A DNA stretch of 61,686 bases from Cyanophora paradoxa (Eukaryota > Glaucocystophyceae > Cyanophorales > Cyanophoraceae): the NCBI GenBank assembly GCA_004431415.1, contig QPMI01000312.1:1-61686 (forward strand), read 5' to 3'. The translations under genes were made by a program, and so were the position numbers. Below the pieces are notes generated by a model that worked only from the letters and a program-made list of their open reading frames with translations, was not told where the DNA came from and did not search any database. Positions within the stretch are counted from its first letter, which is position 1. Every line of letters starts with the position of its first letter. Positions 1-21,439 of the stretch are shown here, piece by piece.

Positions 1-2183
1 GTCCCGCGCGGAGAGGGCGGCCGGGGGACGCGCGCACGCAGTCCTGCCATAAGAGAGAGGAGGAGCCGCAGCGTCGCCTCGCCTGCCGGGGCGGTCATCG
101 CCGCGGACGCGATGAGGGGGAGGAGCGCGAGGGGGTACGCACCGTCGTGGTCCTCGGGGACGAACTTGAGGAGGCGGGTGCGGAGCCTCCGGCCTGCGCG
201 CGCGGGGGGGGCGGGCGTTCGGATCGGGCGCAGCGGCGAGCGATCTCTCGGCGGCGCTGTGGTCGAGGAGTAGCGCCCCAGCTCCTTGAGCTTCGAGACG
301 TGGCCCCGGGGTACCGCACCTGCCCGCGCCTCAGGGTACACGGCCGCGGGGGCCGCGGGCGCCGGGCGCGCCTCGCGGAGGACGCTCTCGAAGTAGCTGA
401 CGACGAACCGCTCCGTCTCCGCCCAGTTGCGGGGAGACCTGCCGCCCGGCGAGGCTCGGCGCGGGCGGGGCGGGGCGGGGCGGGGCGGGGCGGGGCGGGG
501 GGGACCGGGGGTGGCCGGCGAGGCGGGCGCGGATCTCGCGGAAGAGCCAGGGGTCGCAGGCCGCCCCGCGCCCCGCCATCACCCGTCGCACCCGTCCCCT
601 CCCGCATCCGCAGCGCGTCCTGCGCCCCGCCCGCCCCGCCCGCCCCGTCTCAGGGCCTCGGCGCCCGACGTCAGCGGAGGCTGCGCACCGCGCGCCTCCA
701 CGCTGCTGACGTCGCCGTTCCTGCGCGGCTCGTCGGGAGGGGCGCGGGGAGGGCTCGGGGCGACGCGCACCGACGACGGGTATGGAGAGGCGGCCTTGGC
801 CCGGGCTGCGGGACGCGTCGGGCTCTCTTTCCTCGAGGCGCGGGACGGCGCGGCCGCGAGCGCACCGATGAGGCTCCATCGGCCTCGCCCCTGTACCCCT
901 GGTCCCTCGTCCTCTGCGGGAGCGGGCCGGCCGGCCGGCGTCAGCAGCGGCGAGGCGGGCAGGAGGGGCGGTGAAAGGGCCGGACGGGTGCAGGGTGACG
1001 AAGGCGGCGCCGCTCGCTGCGCGGGCGGGGGCGCGGGGTTCGAACGAGCGAGCGGGCGGGCCCGCGGAGGCGTGAGGCGGGCCCCGGGGCGGACCCTGGA
1101 CGCGCGTCGAGGATTTCATCGAAGAAGTACGTGTCTGCCGGCGGCGGCGCGGCGCGCGGGCGTGCGGCGTCGGCGCTCGCCGCCGGAGCGCGCGGCGGGT
1201 TGGGGAGGAGGGCGCGCGGACCGTCGTAGCCTGCGGGGGAGGGGCCGGGCGAGAGCGTCGGGCGGGGCGCGCGCGCGGCGGGCGGCGGGTAGCCTGTGGG
1301 GCGCACGGAGCGCATCTTGACGGAGACGGGGACCTCCCCCGCGCCGCGTCCACCATCGCCTGGGGGCGACGGCCGCTCGGCCTGGGGCGCGGGGCGGGCG
1401 GGGCGGGCGGGGATCGGGCCGGGGAACCTTTGCGACGGCGAAGACGTCGTCGGGTCGCGGAGGAGCTCGAGCCGGCCCCGCGGCCCGTCGCCCGGCTGCT
1501 GGGGCACCCGCAGTTCAGGCTGCGCGCGCGCGCGCCCCGCGCCCCCGCGTCAGCTCTCCTCAGCGTCGAGCCAGCGGGCGGCGGGCGGAACTCTACGCGC
1601 GGCGCTCCGCGCTTGATCACGCCGTCGGTCATCTCCGCCATCAGCTCCTCTGCTCCGGCGCGCGCGCGCGGTCAGCAGGCGGAGCGCAGCGGGGGTGCCT
1701 CGCGCGCGCCGACGCTGCCCATGAGCTGACGGCCTGCGCGGGCGAGATCAGAGGCGGCGTGCGGGCGGCGGGGGGAAGAAAGCGCGCCTCCGGATCGGGT
1801 GCGTCTGGTGCGGCTCGTACAGCTGCACGGCCGCGCGCGGGGCGCGTGAGCGCCAGCACGGAGCGAGCGGCGGCCGGTGCGCGCGGGCGGACCTTGACGA
1901 GGCACGGACGACGGCGTTCTTTGGGACGCGGTGGAACTCGGTGCACGCCTCGTCGAAGCCGCCCAGCGCGCCATTGCCCGTCGGAACGACACGTCCCCCA
2001 GGCCCTCCATCTGCAGGCGCTTAGCGCAGCGGCAAGCGGGCTTCGATCCGCACGCGCGGCTGAGCTCACGGGCGCGAGGAAGAGCGCGAAGGGGGAGCCT
2101 CGGCGGCGGCGCGCTCGAACACAGTTGGCTGCTGCGTCGCCGGCCCGCTGCTCGAGCTGGTGGGTGGTGCAGAGCTTTCGCAC
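1..2183 (-). CDS. tRNA-dihydrouridine synthase, DusC/Dus family (3' end may lie outside window)
   Basis: FMN-dependent reduction of uridine to dihydrouridine in tRNA D-loops is the family role. Read on the minus strand, the blocks appear in Dus order: FALFLAP joined across an intron (GTGAGC...CTGCAG) to MEGLGDVSFRRAM, then GGFDEACTEFHRVPKNAVV, QLMGSV, the catalytic-cysteine block LNCGCPSSRATGRGAGSSLL, VPVSVKMRSV, SIPVVGNGDV, and the phosphate-binding block GVMAGRGAACDPWLFREIR. A C-terminal helical part follows (ERFVVSYFESVLRE, HVSKLKELGRYSS, LLKFVPEDHDG). LAPMEG...CTEF resembles E. coli DusC more than DusA or DusB. The start at 2183 is the first Met in the frame of the first exon. The frame slips by one base near 1965, between FRRAM and GNGALGGF. 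No convincing stop is seen, so the gene may continue past base 1. Confidence 0.85.
466..501. repeat. GGGGC microsatellite
   Basis: A short tandem run of GGGGC pentamers lies in the minus-strand dus gene, just downstream (in gene direction) of the LFREIR exon. On the gene's strand it reads as the C-rich body typical of introns here. It could form G-quadruplex or i-motif structures. Confidence 0.7.
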
Positions 2184-12871
<10,688 letters not shown>

Positions 12872-13418
12872 TAGTACTTCCTGTACAACGACCCATGCTG
12901 CACCAATGAATACAAAAATCGCCTATTCGACGACGAACGCCCGCGAGTCACGGCGAGTTTCGGTTGCTGCGGTCCTGCGGAGAGCGATCGATTGTTTTCG
13001 GTGGCCCCGTGCTTATGATTGGTCAATAGAGCTCTTGCGAGGGTTCGAATCCGGCCGGCGACTCGACATTATGGCCCAATTTGTGGGCCGGGCCGGGGTA
13101 CGTGCGCGGGCGCCCTGTTTGCGCATCGCAGAGCGGTCACTTGGCCGTAAGCTCAGTTGGTCTGCGGCGACAAGAAGCTTGAGCTCGAGGCCTCAGCGGC
13201 AGCGTGGCATGCGCATGCGCAGGTGATCATGATGCCAGCCATTGCCAGGCATGCGCAGGCGGTGAAGCGACCGCGGTATACGTAACGGCGCCGCAGCTTG
13301 CACCCCATCAAAGCTTGCAGCGGGTTCCCAGCAGCGGCCTTAAGCTTGACCCGTAACCCTCAGTGGCACGGCGTTAACGTGCTAACATTTTGGGGCGCGA
13401 ATCTGCGATGCGAGAGTG
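12872..13418. other. Intergenic region between POLQ and the unknown large gene
   Basis: About 550 bp with visibly lower GC. It contains TGCGCATGCGCA at 13210-13221, about 200 bp upstream of the next start codon, and a second ATGCGCAGG close by. A GGTTCGAATCC (B-box-like) at ~13040 and an AGCTCAGTTGG (A-box-like) at ~13150 are present, but in the wrong order for a tRNA gene. No open frame here has a recognisable product. Confidence 0.5.
13210..13221. promoter_or_regulatory. NRF1-like palindrome TGCGCATGCGCA
   Basis: A perfect 12-bp palindrome upstream of the gene starting at 13419. The same 12-mer recurs at 13737-13748, in each unit of the 48.7-49.7 kb tandem array, and with one change at 18092-18103. 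It matches the animal NRF1 consensus (YGCGCAYGCGCR). Whether this organism has a factor that reads it is unknown. Confidence 0.4.
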
Positions 13419-16400
13419 ATGGGGGATCCCAGCGCCAGCCCGCGCTCGACTTCCCTTCCGGCTGCGTCCGTTGGGGACTCGCCCCCGACGGATGCGCTCA
13501 CCCCGACGGATGCGCTCAACAGCGCGCGCTTCGCGGCGATGGGGATGGGCCCCGGGACGCCCGGAAGCGACGGCAGCGGCGGGAGGCCCGATTCGCCCGT
13601 GCGACTGACGCCGGCGCCGGAGCTCACAGAGGTCTGCAGCTGCGGGCGCTTGCCGGCCGCCTCCTCCCTCCGCGCCGACGCCGGCCGCAGGTCGAGAAAG
13701 GAGGCGCGCGCTTCGAGATCCTACACGGCGGGCCCATGCGCATGCGCAGCAAAGAGGTCCGGGCCCGATCGACCCCGCGCCCTCCGCGCGCTCCGCGGCC
13801 GAGGCGTGGGGGCGGCTGCTGCAGCGGAGGACGTGGCAGCGGCCGCCGCGGCTGGAGGCGCCGGGCCCCGAGGAGGAGGCGGAGCGGGGGGCGGCGGGGG
13901 CGGAGTGCGTGCTGCTCTCGGGGCGCCGCTACCTCGTGGGCCTCCGCGACGCCGACTTCGCCGCCTGGGAGGGCGCCCTCGTCCGCCTCCGCCTCGTCTT
14001 CGCCGGTCCGCCCCGCCCCGCCCCGCCCCGCCCCGCCCCCGCCGGCGAAGCGGCCGACGCCGACGCTCGCGCTGGCAGACGACGGCGAGCAGGTGCTCCC
14101 CGAGCCGCTGATCGCCTTCCCGCGGGGCGCGCGGGACGGCGAGCGGCGCATGGAGCTCGAGCTCCGCATGAACGGCAAGGGCTACACCGAGCAGCGCTTC
14201 GGCATCGCCGCCTCCAGCTTCCTCCACCGCCGCCGCGCCTTCCGGCCCGCCCCCGCCTCCCCGCCTCGCGCCCCGCGCGCCCCCCGCTAGCGCTGACGCC
14301 GCCCCCCGCAGGCTCCTGATTGAGGACACGGAAGGGACGCTGCTGGACTCGCTCGTGGTCTGGGGCGCCGCGCCGCCCAAGCGCGCGCCCTCGGCCGGGG
14401 CGGGGCACGACGTGCCCGTGGCGGCCGGGGACGCGCCGAAGCGGCTGCGGGTGCTCGGGGGCGGGGCGGGGCGCCGGCCCTCCATCGCCGGCTCCCAGAC
14501 CGCCTCGGGCACCTCCGGCGCCTCCTCCGACTCCGACGGCGACGAGGGGTACGCCCTCCCCGACGAGGAGGGGGGGCGCACCTTCCGCGAGGCCAAGGGC
14601 CCCTGGGGCGGCCCCGGCGGCGGCGACGACGACGATCTCGCCCTCCAGTTCCAGCGCGTCATGCACCTCTACCCCGGCGCCGACCGCGGCCCCGAGGACG
14701 ACCCCGGGGCGCCCCCCGGGGTGGACCCCCAGCCCCTCCCCCCCAGCACCATGAGCGCCGTGATGAGGTGCCGCCTTTTCCTCGGCCCCCGTCGCCCCCG
14801 CGCACGCCGAGGCCCCCCCGCAGTATCTTGAAGGCGGAGGGCGCGGTCCTTCCTTCGCCCCTCGCCCCCTTCCCCGCCTCCTTCGCTCTGCCCCCCAGGC
14901 CCTTCTCCTCCCCCCTCTCCCTCAGCGGCATGGTGCGGCCTCCCCCCTCTCCCCCCTCTGCCCCCTCCTCCCCCGACCGCGCGCAGGCGCCGCCGTACCG
15001 GCACGCGAGCGCGGCCTCGCGGGACGGCGCCGTGGCGATGGTGCACGCCTCCCACGCCGCCGTCGGCGCCGTCGCAGCCAGGTCCCCCCGCCCGCCCCGC
15101 CCGCCGCCCTCCCGCCGCCCGCCCACGCGGCCGGGCCGCAGCCTGGGCGTCAAGCACCCCGTGCCGGGGAACCGGCACCCGCCGCCCCGCCTCGTCACCG
15201 CCTGCCGCGACCTCGCCGCCGTGCGTCCGGATCCGCTCCGCCGCGCGCCCCCGCGGCGGCACCCGATGCGCGCCCCAGGCCCTCTCGAACGCCGAGGTCT
15301 TCGACTCGCCCCTCTTCCGCTCCCGGGACGGCCGCTTCCGCGCCCGCGCCGCCCTCGAGGACCTCCGCTTCTCCGGCTCCTCGGAGCTGGCGCGCCCCTA
15401 CCCCCCTCCCTCCCTCCCCCCCGCCTTTGTTCGCGAGCGGGGCGCGCAGCTGGAGTCGGTGGCGGGGGCGTGGCGCAAGCTGCTGCTGGCCGCGGGGACG
15501 CACGCCGGCGCCCTCGTCGGCTTCCCGGACCCGTGCGCCCGCCCTCAGCCCGGCCCGGGGCCCCGGGGCGGGGCGCTCCCGAGCGCTCGGAGGGGCTCAC
15601 GGGAAGCGACGGCGCACCGCGGCCGTGGGACGCCGGGCGGGCGCTCACGCGCTCACGCGGGGGGCGGGGGCGCAGGGACGACGCGGCGCTGGCGGCGGAG
15701 CACGCGTGGAACGCCATTGCCGTCCTCTGCGGCGAGGTCCGCGGGGCCCCGCAGGCCAGACGCCGCCCCGGCCCCGGCCCCCGCTCACCCGCCGCCCCCG
15801 GCCCGCAGGCCCGCATCGTCTCGGCGGACCTCCTCCCCGTGCCCCGCGACTACATCTTCTCCCTCGTCGAGCACGCGCGTCCCCCGGGGCCGGCCCCGCC
15901 CCCGCCCCCGCCCCCGCCTCTGAAGGCGCCGCGGCGCGCAGGCGGAGCGGCTGGCGACGCCGCACTTCGCGGGGCGGGCGGCCCTCCGCTGCGAGGCGAT
16001 GCGCCGCCGCGCCTGGGCCCTCGAGCAGGCCCGCCCCGCCCCCGGCCCCGACCTCCGCCCCCCGCCGACTCGGGGGCGGGGCCAGTGGCGGGAGAGCGAC
16101 GCGGCGCTGGAGCTGCTCTTCGGGGCGTGGAGCGAGCTGATCCGCGCGGGGGAGACGCCCTCCAGGCAGGAGGCCGCCCTCCTCTGCGAGCTCGCAGACC
16201 TCCTCCGTCCGCCCGCCCCCGCCCGCCCCCGCGCCCGCCCCGCCGCATCCAGCGCGGGGCGCGCCTCACCCTCCCGCGCAGTGCGGATGCCGCACCGGAG
16301 CCACCTCGGCTTCCACATCTGCACCCGGGTGCGCCGGCCGCCCCGGGGGCCGGGGCCCCATCCCGCGGGGCCTCTGACGGCGGCCGCCGCGCCCCTTGCC

Positions 16401-17929
16401 GCAGCTCTACTGGTTCTGCGAGGGGGAAGACGAGGACCGCTTCGGGGAGGCCTGCGCCGTTCGCACCCTCGGTCCGCCCGCCCCGCCCCGCCCCGCCCCG
16501 CCCCTTCTTCTTCTTCGGTCTCGAGCCGACTCGGGCGGCAGGCTGGGGCGCCTTCATGCGGGGACAGGTGCCTTCCGGCCGGCCCCCGGCGCCGGCCGCC
16601 CCGGCGCGCCGGCCCCGGCTGACCGCGTGCCGGGGCCGCGGGGCAGTGGCGGAGCTCGCGGCGGCACCTCGAGCGAGCTGTCAGCATCCTCACGCCCATG
16701 TCCCCGGGCTACCGGCGCGCCCCGCCCCGCCCCGCCCCGCCCTGCCCCGTCCGCGGCGCTGAGATAGGGGCGGGCGGGGCAGGGCGCCGCTGGAGCGGAT
16801 CTACCAGACGATGGGCGTCTGCAGCTTCCACACCGCCGACCTCGGCGGCCTCCGCCACGTCCGCCCCGCCCCGGCCCGCCCCGCTCCCCGCGCCGCTGAC
16901 GGCGGGGGCGGGGGCGGGGCAGTACGCGGGGCGCTCGCTGGCGCAGACGTGCGAGGCGTACGGCTTCGCGTACCCCGAGCTCGACTACACCTTCAACTGG
17001 CTCCCCTGGTGGGTGCGTGGCGTCGCGATCGACGGCCGGCCAGCCCCCTCCCCGCCCCCGCCCCGCGCCTCGCCTCCCGTCCCTCTGTGCCGGCGCCGAC
17101 GGCGCCCACCCCGCGCAGATGAGCATCATCGAGCACAAGGTGAAGCCGGGGACGATGAACCGGGAGCCCAAGCTGTGCGCCCGGTCACGCCGCGCCGGCC
17201 GCTGCCGCCGCGCGAGGCCGACGGGGGCGGGCAGGGAGGACGTGGCGTCGAACCTGCGGTGGAACGTGATGTTCATGGAGCGCTTCGTGATGCGGGGGCA
17301 CCCCTTCCGCGAGTCCGTCGTCGGCCACGCCCTCTTCCAGGCACGCCCCTCACGCTTTGATCCCCTCCCCACGTCTTCTTCTTATTCTTACGTCGCGCGG
17401 GGCGGCAGCTGGCGCGGGCGCAGATGCGGTGCGGGGAGTGGGCCAAGGCCCTCGGCAGCCTCGCCCGCTCCCGCTCCGTCCTCTACGACCGCTACCCCGT
17501 GCGCCCTGAGGGGGTACGCGATACCGAAGGGGGGCGGCGGCTGACGAAAGGGCGCAGGCGTACTTCCCGCCGGGGTCGGCCCGCATGGAGATCATCCGGC
17601 GCATGGAGGCCGAGTGCCGGGGCCGGGTGCAGGCGGGGGGGGCCTGGGGCGGGGCCCCCGGGGGCCTGAACCCGCGGGAGGAGCTGGCCCCGAACGCGAC
17701 GCCCGTGCAGATCTTCAGCGCGGGGCCGCCCCCGGAGGCCTTCAGCGGCGACGTCGTCGGCACGCTCAACTTCCCCCGCGCCGCCCCCCTGCCCGTCCCC
17801 GACGCCGACGTCTCCTTCGGCCTCGGGCCCGCCGGCGTCCCCCCCGGAGCCGCCCCCGCGGCCTTCCCCCGCCCGGGGGTGCAGATGCAGCCCGCCGACA
17901 CCTGGCTCCCCGCCGCGCACGTCCTGTAG
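13419..17929 (+). CDS. Large unrecognised protein with helical-repeat-like C-terminus
   Basis: No family was recognised. The first exon starts MGDPSASPRSTS and is Ser/Pro-rich with a duplicated PTDAL. It joins (intron GTCTGC...GCCGCAG) to VEKGGARFEILHGGPMRM. A probable beta-rich segment follows: LLSGRRYLVGLRDADF, ELRMNGKGYTEQRFGIAASS, LLIEDTEGTLLDSLVVWG. Next come an acidic linker, blocks such as SLGVKHPVPGNRHPP and NAEVFDSPLFRSRDGRF, and a largely helical region (AWRKLLLAAG, AEHAWNAIAVLCGEV, ALELLFGAWSELIRAGETP, MPHRSHLGFHICT, LYWFCEGEDEDRFGEAC). The C-terminal part (SLAQTCEAYGFAYPELDY, NLRWNVMFMERFVMRG, then LARAQMRCGEWAKALGSLAR) looks TPR-like. A Pro/Ala/Gly tail ends at TAG 17927-17929. 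Alternating exon quality and GC-AG introns match POLQ next door. Confidence 0.6.
17341..17408 (+). other. GC-AG intron in the unknown large gene
   Basis: The exon ends in the codons for GHALFQ. The intron starts GCACGCCCCTCACGC and ends GGGGCGGCAG, and the next exon encodes LARAQMRCGEWAKALG. It is 68 nt long with a T-rich stretch before the acceptor. The joined peptide reads as one TPR-like helix pair, which supports the GC donor. Confidence 0.6.
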
Positions 17930-18241
17930 CACTTCTTTAAAGCGGCAGCTCGTATGTATACTATAGCTAGCTATATAGCTACAGAGCCCAGCCGCGGCCG
18001 CATACGTACGCAAGCTTAAGTTTATATGTAGCGTTTCGTATACGTAGACTAACACGTAGTTTTATGTTGGGGACATTAACGTTTGATTAGATGCGCATGC
18101 GCGATTAATATCCCCCGTGACTCCTTGAGTCGGGGATCGATATCATAGAATTCGAATATTTATGGCTTGCCAAAGTTGTTACATAATTTATAATATAATC
18201 CGAAACTTCTGCGTTATTCTCGACATGGGGGGGCCAGGCGC

Positions 18242-18267
18242 CGGCACCGGTATTCGTACCGGCGCCG
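18242..18267 (+). other. Hairpin with UUCG tetraloop
   Basis: On the plus strand CCGGTA (18247-18252), TTCG, TACCGG (18257-18262) form a perfect 6-bp stem with a UUCG loop. Beyond one mismatched pair it extends by CGGC/GCCG (18242-18245 with 18264-18267). It lies between convergent genes and could be a 3'-end or termination structure, or part of a small RNA. Confidence 0.5.
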
Positions 18268-18804
18268 TGCGCGATAGCGTCCCGAGTCCACTGATCTGCC
18301 ACTCCCCCCAGTCCTCGCCGAGTCGTCGCCCTCCAGCTCGAGCTCGAGCTCGTCGCCCTCCAGCTCAGCGGCTACAGCTCGTCCAGCCTGCCGCCCACGC
18401 GCCCCTCGACCTTAAGCTTCGGAGCGAGGAGCGAGGCCCGAGGTGAGCTCGGGATGCATGCGCAGAGCCCTGCAGCTGTGCCGGCGCCGCCGGGCCGCAG
18501 TGCACGCGCATGCGGGCCGCGGCGGGGCCCAGCCCGAGAATCCGCGGTGCCGCCGAAGCACAGGCGCGCCGGCGCCCCGCGCAGGCTGCGGAGGCCGCCC
18601 GCCGCGATCTCCGCTGGATCGGCGCCGGGCGCGTACCCGACTCCGACCTTGCTGCAGCTGACCGGTCGCCTAGGGCCTAGCGCCTGCTAGATTGGCGGCA
18701 GTCGCTAGAGCATTGCCGTCAATTGATCGAGAAAACTTGTACATCATCGAAGGGCCGCGGGCTCACAGCCTGAGTCGCAGGGCCGGGAGGCGATCAGGTG
18801 GTCG

Positions 18805-18848
18805 GGAAAAGGGAGATTGCGTTGGTGGAAAAGGGAGATTGCGTCGGT
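18805..18848. repeat. Two tandem copies of a 22-bp unit
   Basis: GGAAAAGGGAGATTGCGTYGGT occurs twice in direct tandem (18805-18826 and 18827-18848) with one T/C difference. It lies just downstream of the stop codon of the minus-strand RING gene, so probably in its 3' UTR. Confidence 0.85.
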
Positions 18849-18926
18849 AAGGGCGGGCGCGACGCGTTGGAAGGCGTCTGGAGAGAGGTGGGGCGATGTG
18901 CTGAAGAACGTAGTAAAGATTCGGCT

Positions 18927-20015
18927 CTAGAACAGGAGGAGGCACAGGATGACGAAGGTGCCGAGCATTAGGAGGATGCGCGATATGAAGGCCTGCTGCT
19001 GCTCCTCCAGCGAGCCTGCCGCGCGTTGGGGCGGTCAGTAGAGCCCGAGCAGTCTTTTAACAGACCGCAGGCGGACAGCGCACCAGGTGGTGGCCTTTGC
19101 GGCTGGGCGCCCTGCGCGCGAAGGAAAAGAAAGTGTTAGGCCAAGGGAAGGAATGCAGGGACGGGGATGCGGCGGGGGCGGCGAGGCGCACGAAATTGAA
19201 GGCGAAAAGCGATGGAAACAATCCGAAGGGACCGAATCCGGCGCTGAAGGAGATGCCCCCGACCTGCACGCCGCCGAAGCCAGGGCCCATGAAGTACTGC
19301 GGTCCCCCAGAAGGGTAGGCCTGCCGTTCGCGGCGGCGCGTCGTGAGCGCCGGGGTCCGGCGCACTGGAGTGAGTATCGCGCACGTGAGACTGCGGGGGC
19401 GGGTTGGGGTTCTCTGTCCTTTGCCCTTGCGGCCGCTGCGGAACGGACTCTGGCGGCGGCGCGGACGGCGCCGACTTTCTGCAAGCGCGAGCGGCGAACT
19501 TAGCTTATCTATGCCGAAGGACGGGCGGAAAGCCGCACCTGGGGTCGCGGGACGGCGTCTTTCCTCGCCCGTATAGCGGAATGATCTTGTCCTTGTCTAT
19601 GAGAGCCTTGCAAACTGGGCAGCCGCGATCCTGACCCACACTCATCCACTGCGGTCCCGGAGCGCAGACGCGCGAGGGTCAGCAGCTTCGAACGCGCGCG
19701 GCGTGGCCGGCACAGGCGAACCTTGTACAGGCACGGCCAGCTGCATTGGAGCGCCGGCATTAGCGAAACGCAAATGCGGCAAGGAGCGAAACGTCAGCGC
19801 ACCAGAACAGGTGGCCGCACATCGTCGTCACTGGCTCGGATGCAAGTTCTAGACAGATGTTGCACTGCCTTGGGCGTGAGCGGCGCAGCGCGACAGATGC
19901 GGCGGCAACTGACCTCGAAGCAGGAAGTGCTCTCGTCATCGGAGCCCTTGTCCTTCTTACTCTTCGTATTTGAGGGTCCGGCTGCGCTGCTCCCGCCCAC
20001 TGCAGCGTCCGCCAT
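18927..20015 (-). CDS. RNF5/RNF185-type RING E3 ubiquitin ligase, tail-anchored
   Basis: The family consists of ER or outer-membrane E3 ligases acting in ER-associated degradation. Start MADAAVGGSS at 20015. The first exon ends SCFE and splices (GTCAGT...AAGGCAG) to CNICLELASEPVTTMCGHLF, then CWPCLYK, then WMSVGQDRGCPVCKALIDKD and KIIPLYGRGK. This is a complete C3HC4 RING with family-specific flanks (FECNICLE, CWPCLYKW, LIPLYGRG). A linker with RPQGQR and a Gly/Phe-rich stretch (GFGGVQVGGISFSAGFGPFG) follows. The C-terminus is EEQQQAFISRILLMLGTFVI plus LCLLLF, a single membrane anchor, ending at TAG (18929-18927). The whole domain order matches plant RMA and animal RNF5/185. Convergent with the unknown gene on its 3' side; its start faces the FKBP gene. 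Confidence 0.93.
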
Positions 20016-20166
20016 GATTAGGATTGCAGGTGTAACCCTATGAAGCGGCCAAGCACGCTGAAGTCTGCAAGCGCTCTAGGGTTGCTTTGCGCTGGTACCC
20101 CACGTCTGTCGTCGAGTCGACGTCGACTGTCGAGTACGTTGGCGGTTTTGCAGGCAATTGGCACCG

Positions 20167-21312
20167 ATGAACGGGCCAGCATTCGTCGCGCCGGCGCCGC
20201 TGCCCGCCGCGCGCCCCACGCCGCACGCGGCGGTCGGACGTACGCCGGCTCCGGCGCGCAAGGTAGATCGGGCCCGAAATACGTACCTTGTTCATAGACG
20301 TTCCTCATTGCGCGCCTCAGTACATCACTGGATGCCCCGTGCGCGGAAGGGCCCCGATCGTCTTCTGCGCGGAGGAGCGCGCGGCAGAGTCGGGTGTGGC
20401 GCCAGCTACAGCGCCCATCAGCCGGCGATCGCTGGCGGCTGCGCTCGCTGCGCTGGCCGCGGCCCCCGTTGCAGCCAACGCAATCGAGTTCGACAAGGTG
20501 AGCGGCGATATCGATGCGCATGCCGGCGCGCGCGCGTCCGCTCCATTCCGGGAGCCGACAGCCGCCCCAGGACCTTCTGCCGCCGCCGAAGGTGGACCAG
20601 AATCTGCCCGACTTCATCACGCTTCCCTCCGGCCTCAAGGTCCAGGCGAGTTCTAGACGCCTAGCACGTGCCACGCGCGCCGGCCGCCTGCCGGAGTCCG
20701 AGGCTCTGATTGCGGCGCAGGAGCTCGGCGGCGGGGACGCCTCGGCGGCGACGCCGGCGCCCGGCAAGACGTTGGCGATCCACTATGTGATTCGGCGCTC
20801 CAACGGGTACTTTGTCGACGCGACCTACGGCTTCGAGTGCGCGGAGGCCTAGGCCCCGGCCCCTCGTTCCCGGCCCGGCGACTTCCCGCCCTCGAGCTCT
20901 GAAGCGCCCGCCCCTGCGGCCGCCTCCCCGGCGCAGCCGCACGCAGCGGTACAAGTTCGTGTACGGGCAGGGCGAGGTGATCCCGGGCCTCGAGGAGGTC
21001 CTCGCCGACATGCGCGTCGGCCAGAAGCGGGTGCGAGCCCGAGCCCGCCCCTCGCCTTCGTTCGCCCCGACGCACCGCCGCATGCGCAGAGGGCCATCAT
21101 CCCCCCGGAGAAGGGGTACAGGGACGCTGACGGCAAGTTCATCAAGGACATCGGCCCCGTGCCCCCCGACGTGCGCGCCCCGGCCCCGCCCCCGCCCCCG
21201 CCCCGGCGAGGCGGCGGCGAGCCGGCCGGGGCAGTGGGGCAACGCGCGGAGCCTGGCGAAGCACTCGCGGGAGAACCTCGTCTTCGAGGTCCGCCTCCTC
21301 GACGTCCTCTAG
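20167..21312 (+). CDS. FKBP-type peptidyl-prolyl isomerase, probably thylakoid lumen
   Basis: Catalyses cis-trans isomerisation of prolyl bonds. The leader starts MNGPAFVAPAPLP, splices at 20252 (GTAGAT...CCTCAG) to YITGCPVRGRAPIVF, then carries SRRSLAAALAALAAAPVAANA. That is a twin-arginine plus hydrophobic plus AxA arrangement typical of lumen targeting. The mature part has DQNLPDFITLPSGLKVQ, LAIHYVIRRSNGYFVDATYG, RYKFVYGQGEVIPGLEEVLADM, RAIIPPEKGYRDADGKFI, and ends ENLVFEVRLLDVL at TAG. These are FKBP core elements (IPGLEE, PPEKGY, FEVRLLDV). The ATG at 20167 is the simplest start. An upstream exon adding a signal peptide is possible, since AFVAP resembles the phenylalanine motif of complex-plastid targeting. 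The neighbouring RING gene starts at 20015 on the other strand. Confidence 0.85.
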
Positions 21313-21439
21313 CCGCCCCCGCCCCCGGCCGGCGCGGAGTGCTCGAACCAACGCAGGCCGCGGTGTATTTAGCTCGAGAGATGCCGCGGGCGGAGCGGGG
21401 GGCCGGGAGGGGCCCGGCGGGAGGAGGGCCCGGGGCCGG

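Larger units (their letters stand above)
17930..18926. other. Convergent intergenic region with AT-rich stretch
   Basis: About 1 kb between the 3' ends of two converging genes. The first 300 bp is AT-rich and palindrome-rich (TATAGCTAGCTATATAGCTA near 17962). It also holds TGCGCATGCGCG at 18092-18103, a UUCG-capped hairpin (18242-18267), a GAGCTC/CTCGAG-rich stretch near 18340, and two direct 22-bp repeats near 18805. No coding gene is supported. Confidence 0.5.

Noticed and set aside
147-1641. Long plus-strand open frames over the dus gene
   Set aside because: They are antisense shadows. Conserved Dus blocks are on the minus strand in correct order.
13030-13170. tRNA-like boxes: GGTTCGAATCC (~13040) and AGCTCAGTTGG (~13150)
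   Set aside because: The B-box-like element precedes the A-box-like one, the T-stem does not pair beyond two bases, and no acceptor stem can be drawn. Probably chance or a decayed fragment.
19087-19503. Plus-strand frames over the RING gene
   Set aside because: They overlap the spliced minus-strand RNF5/185-like gene, whose RING and anchor are unambiguous.
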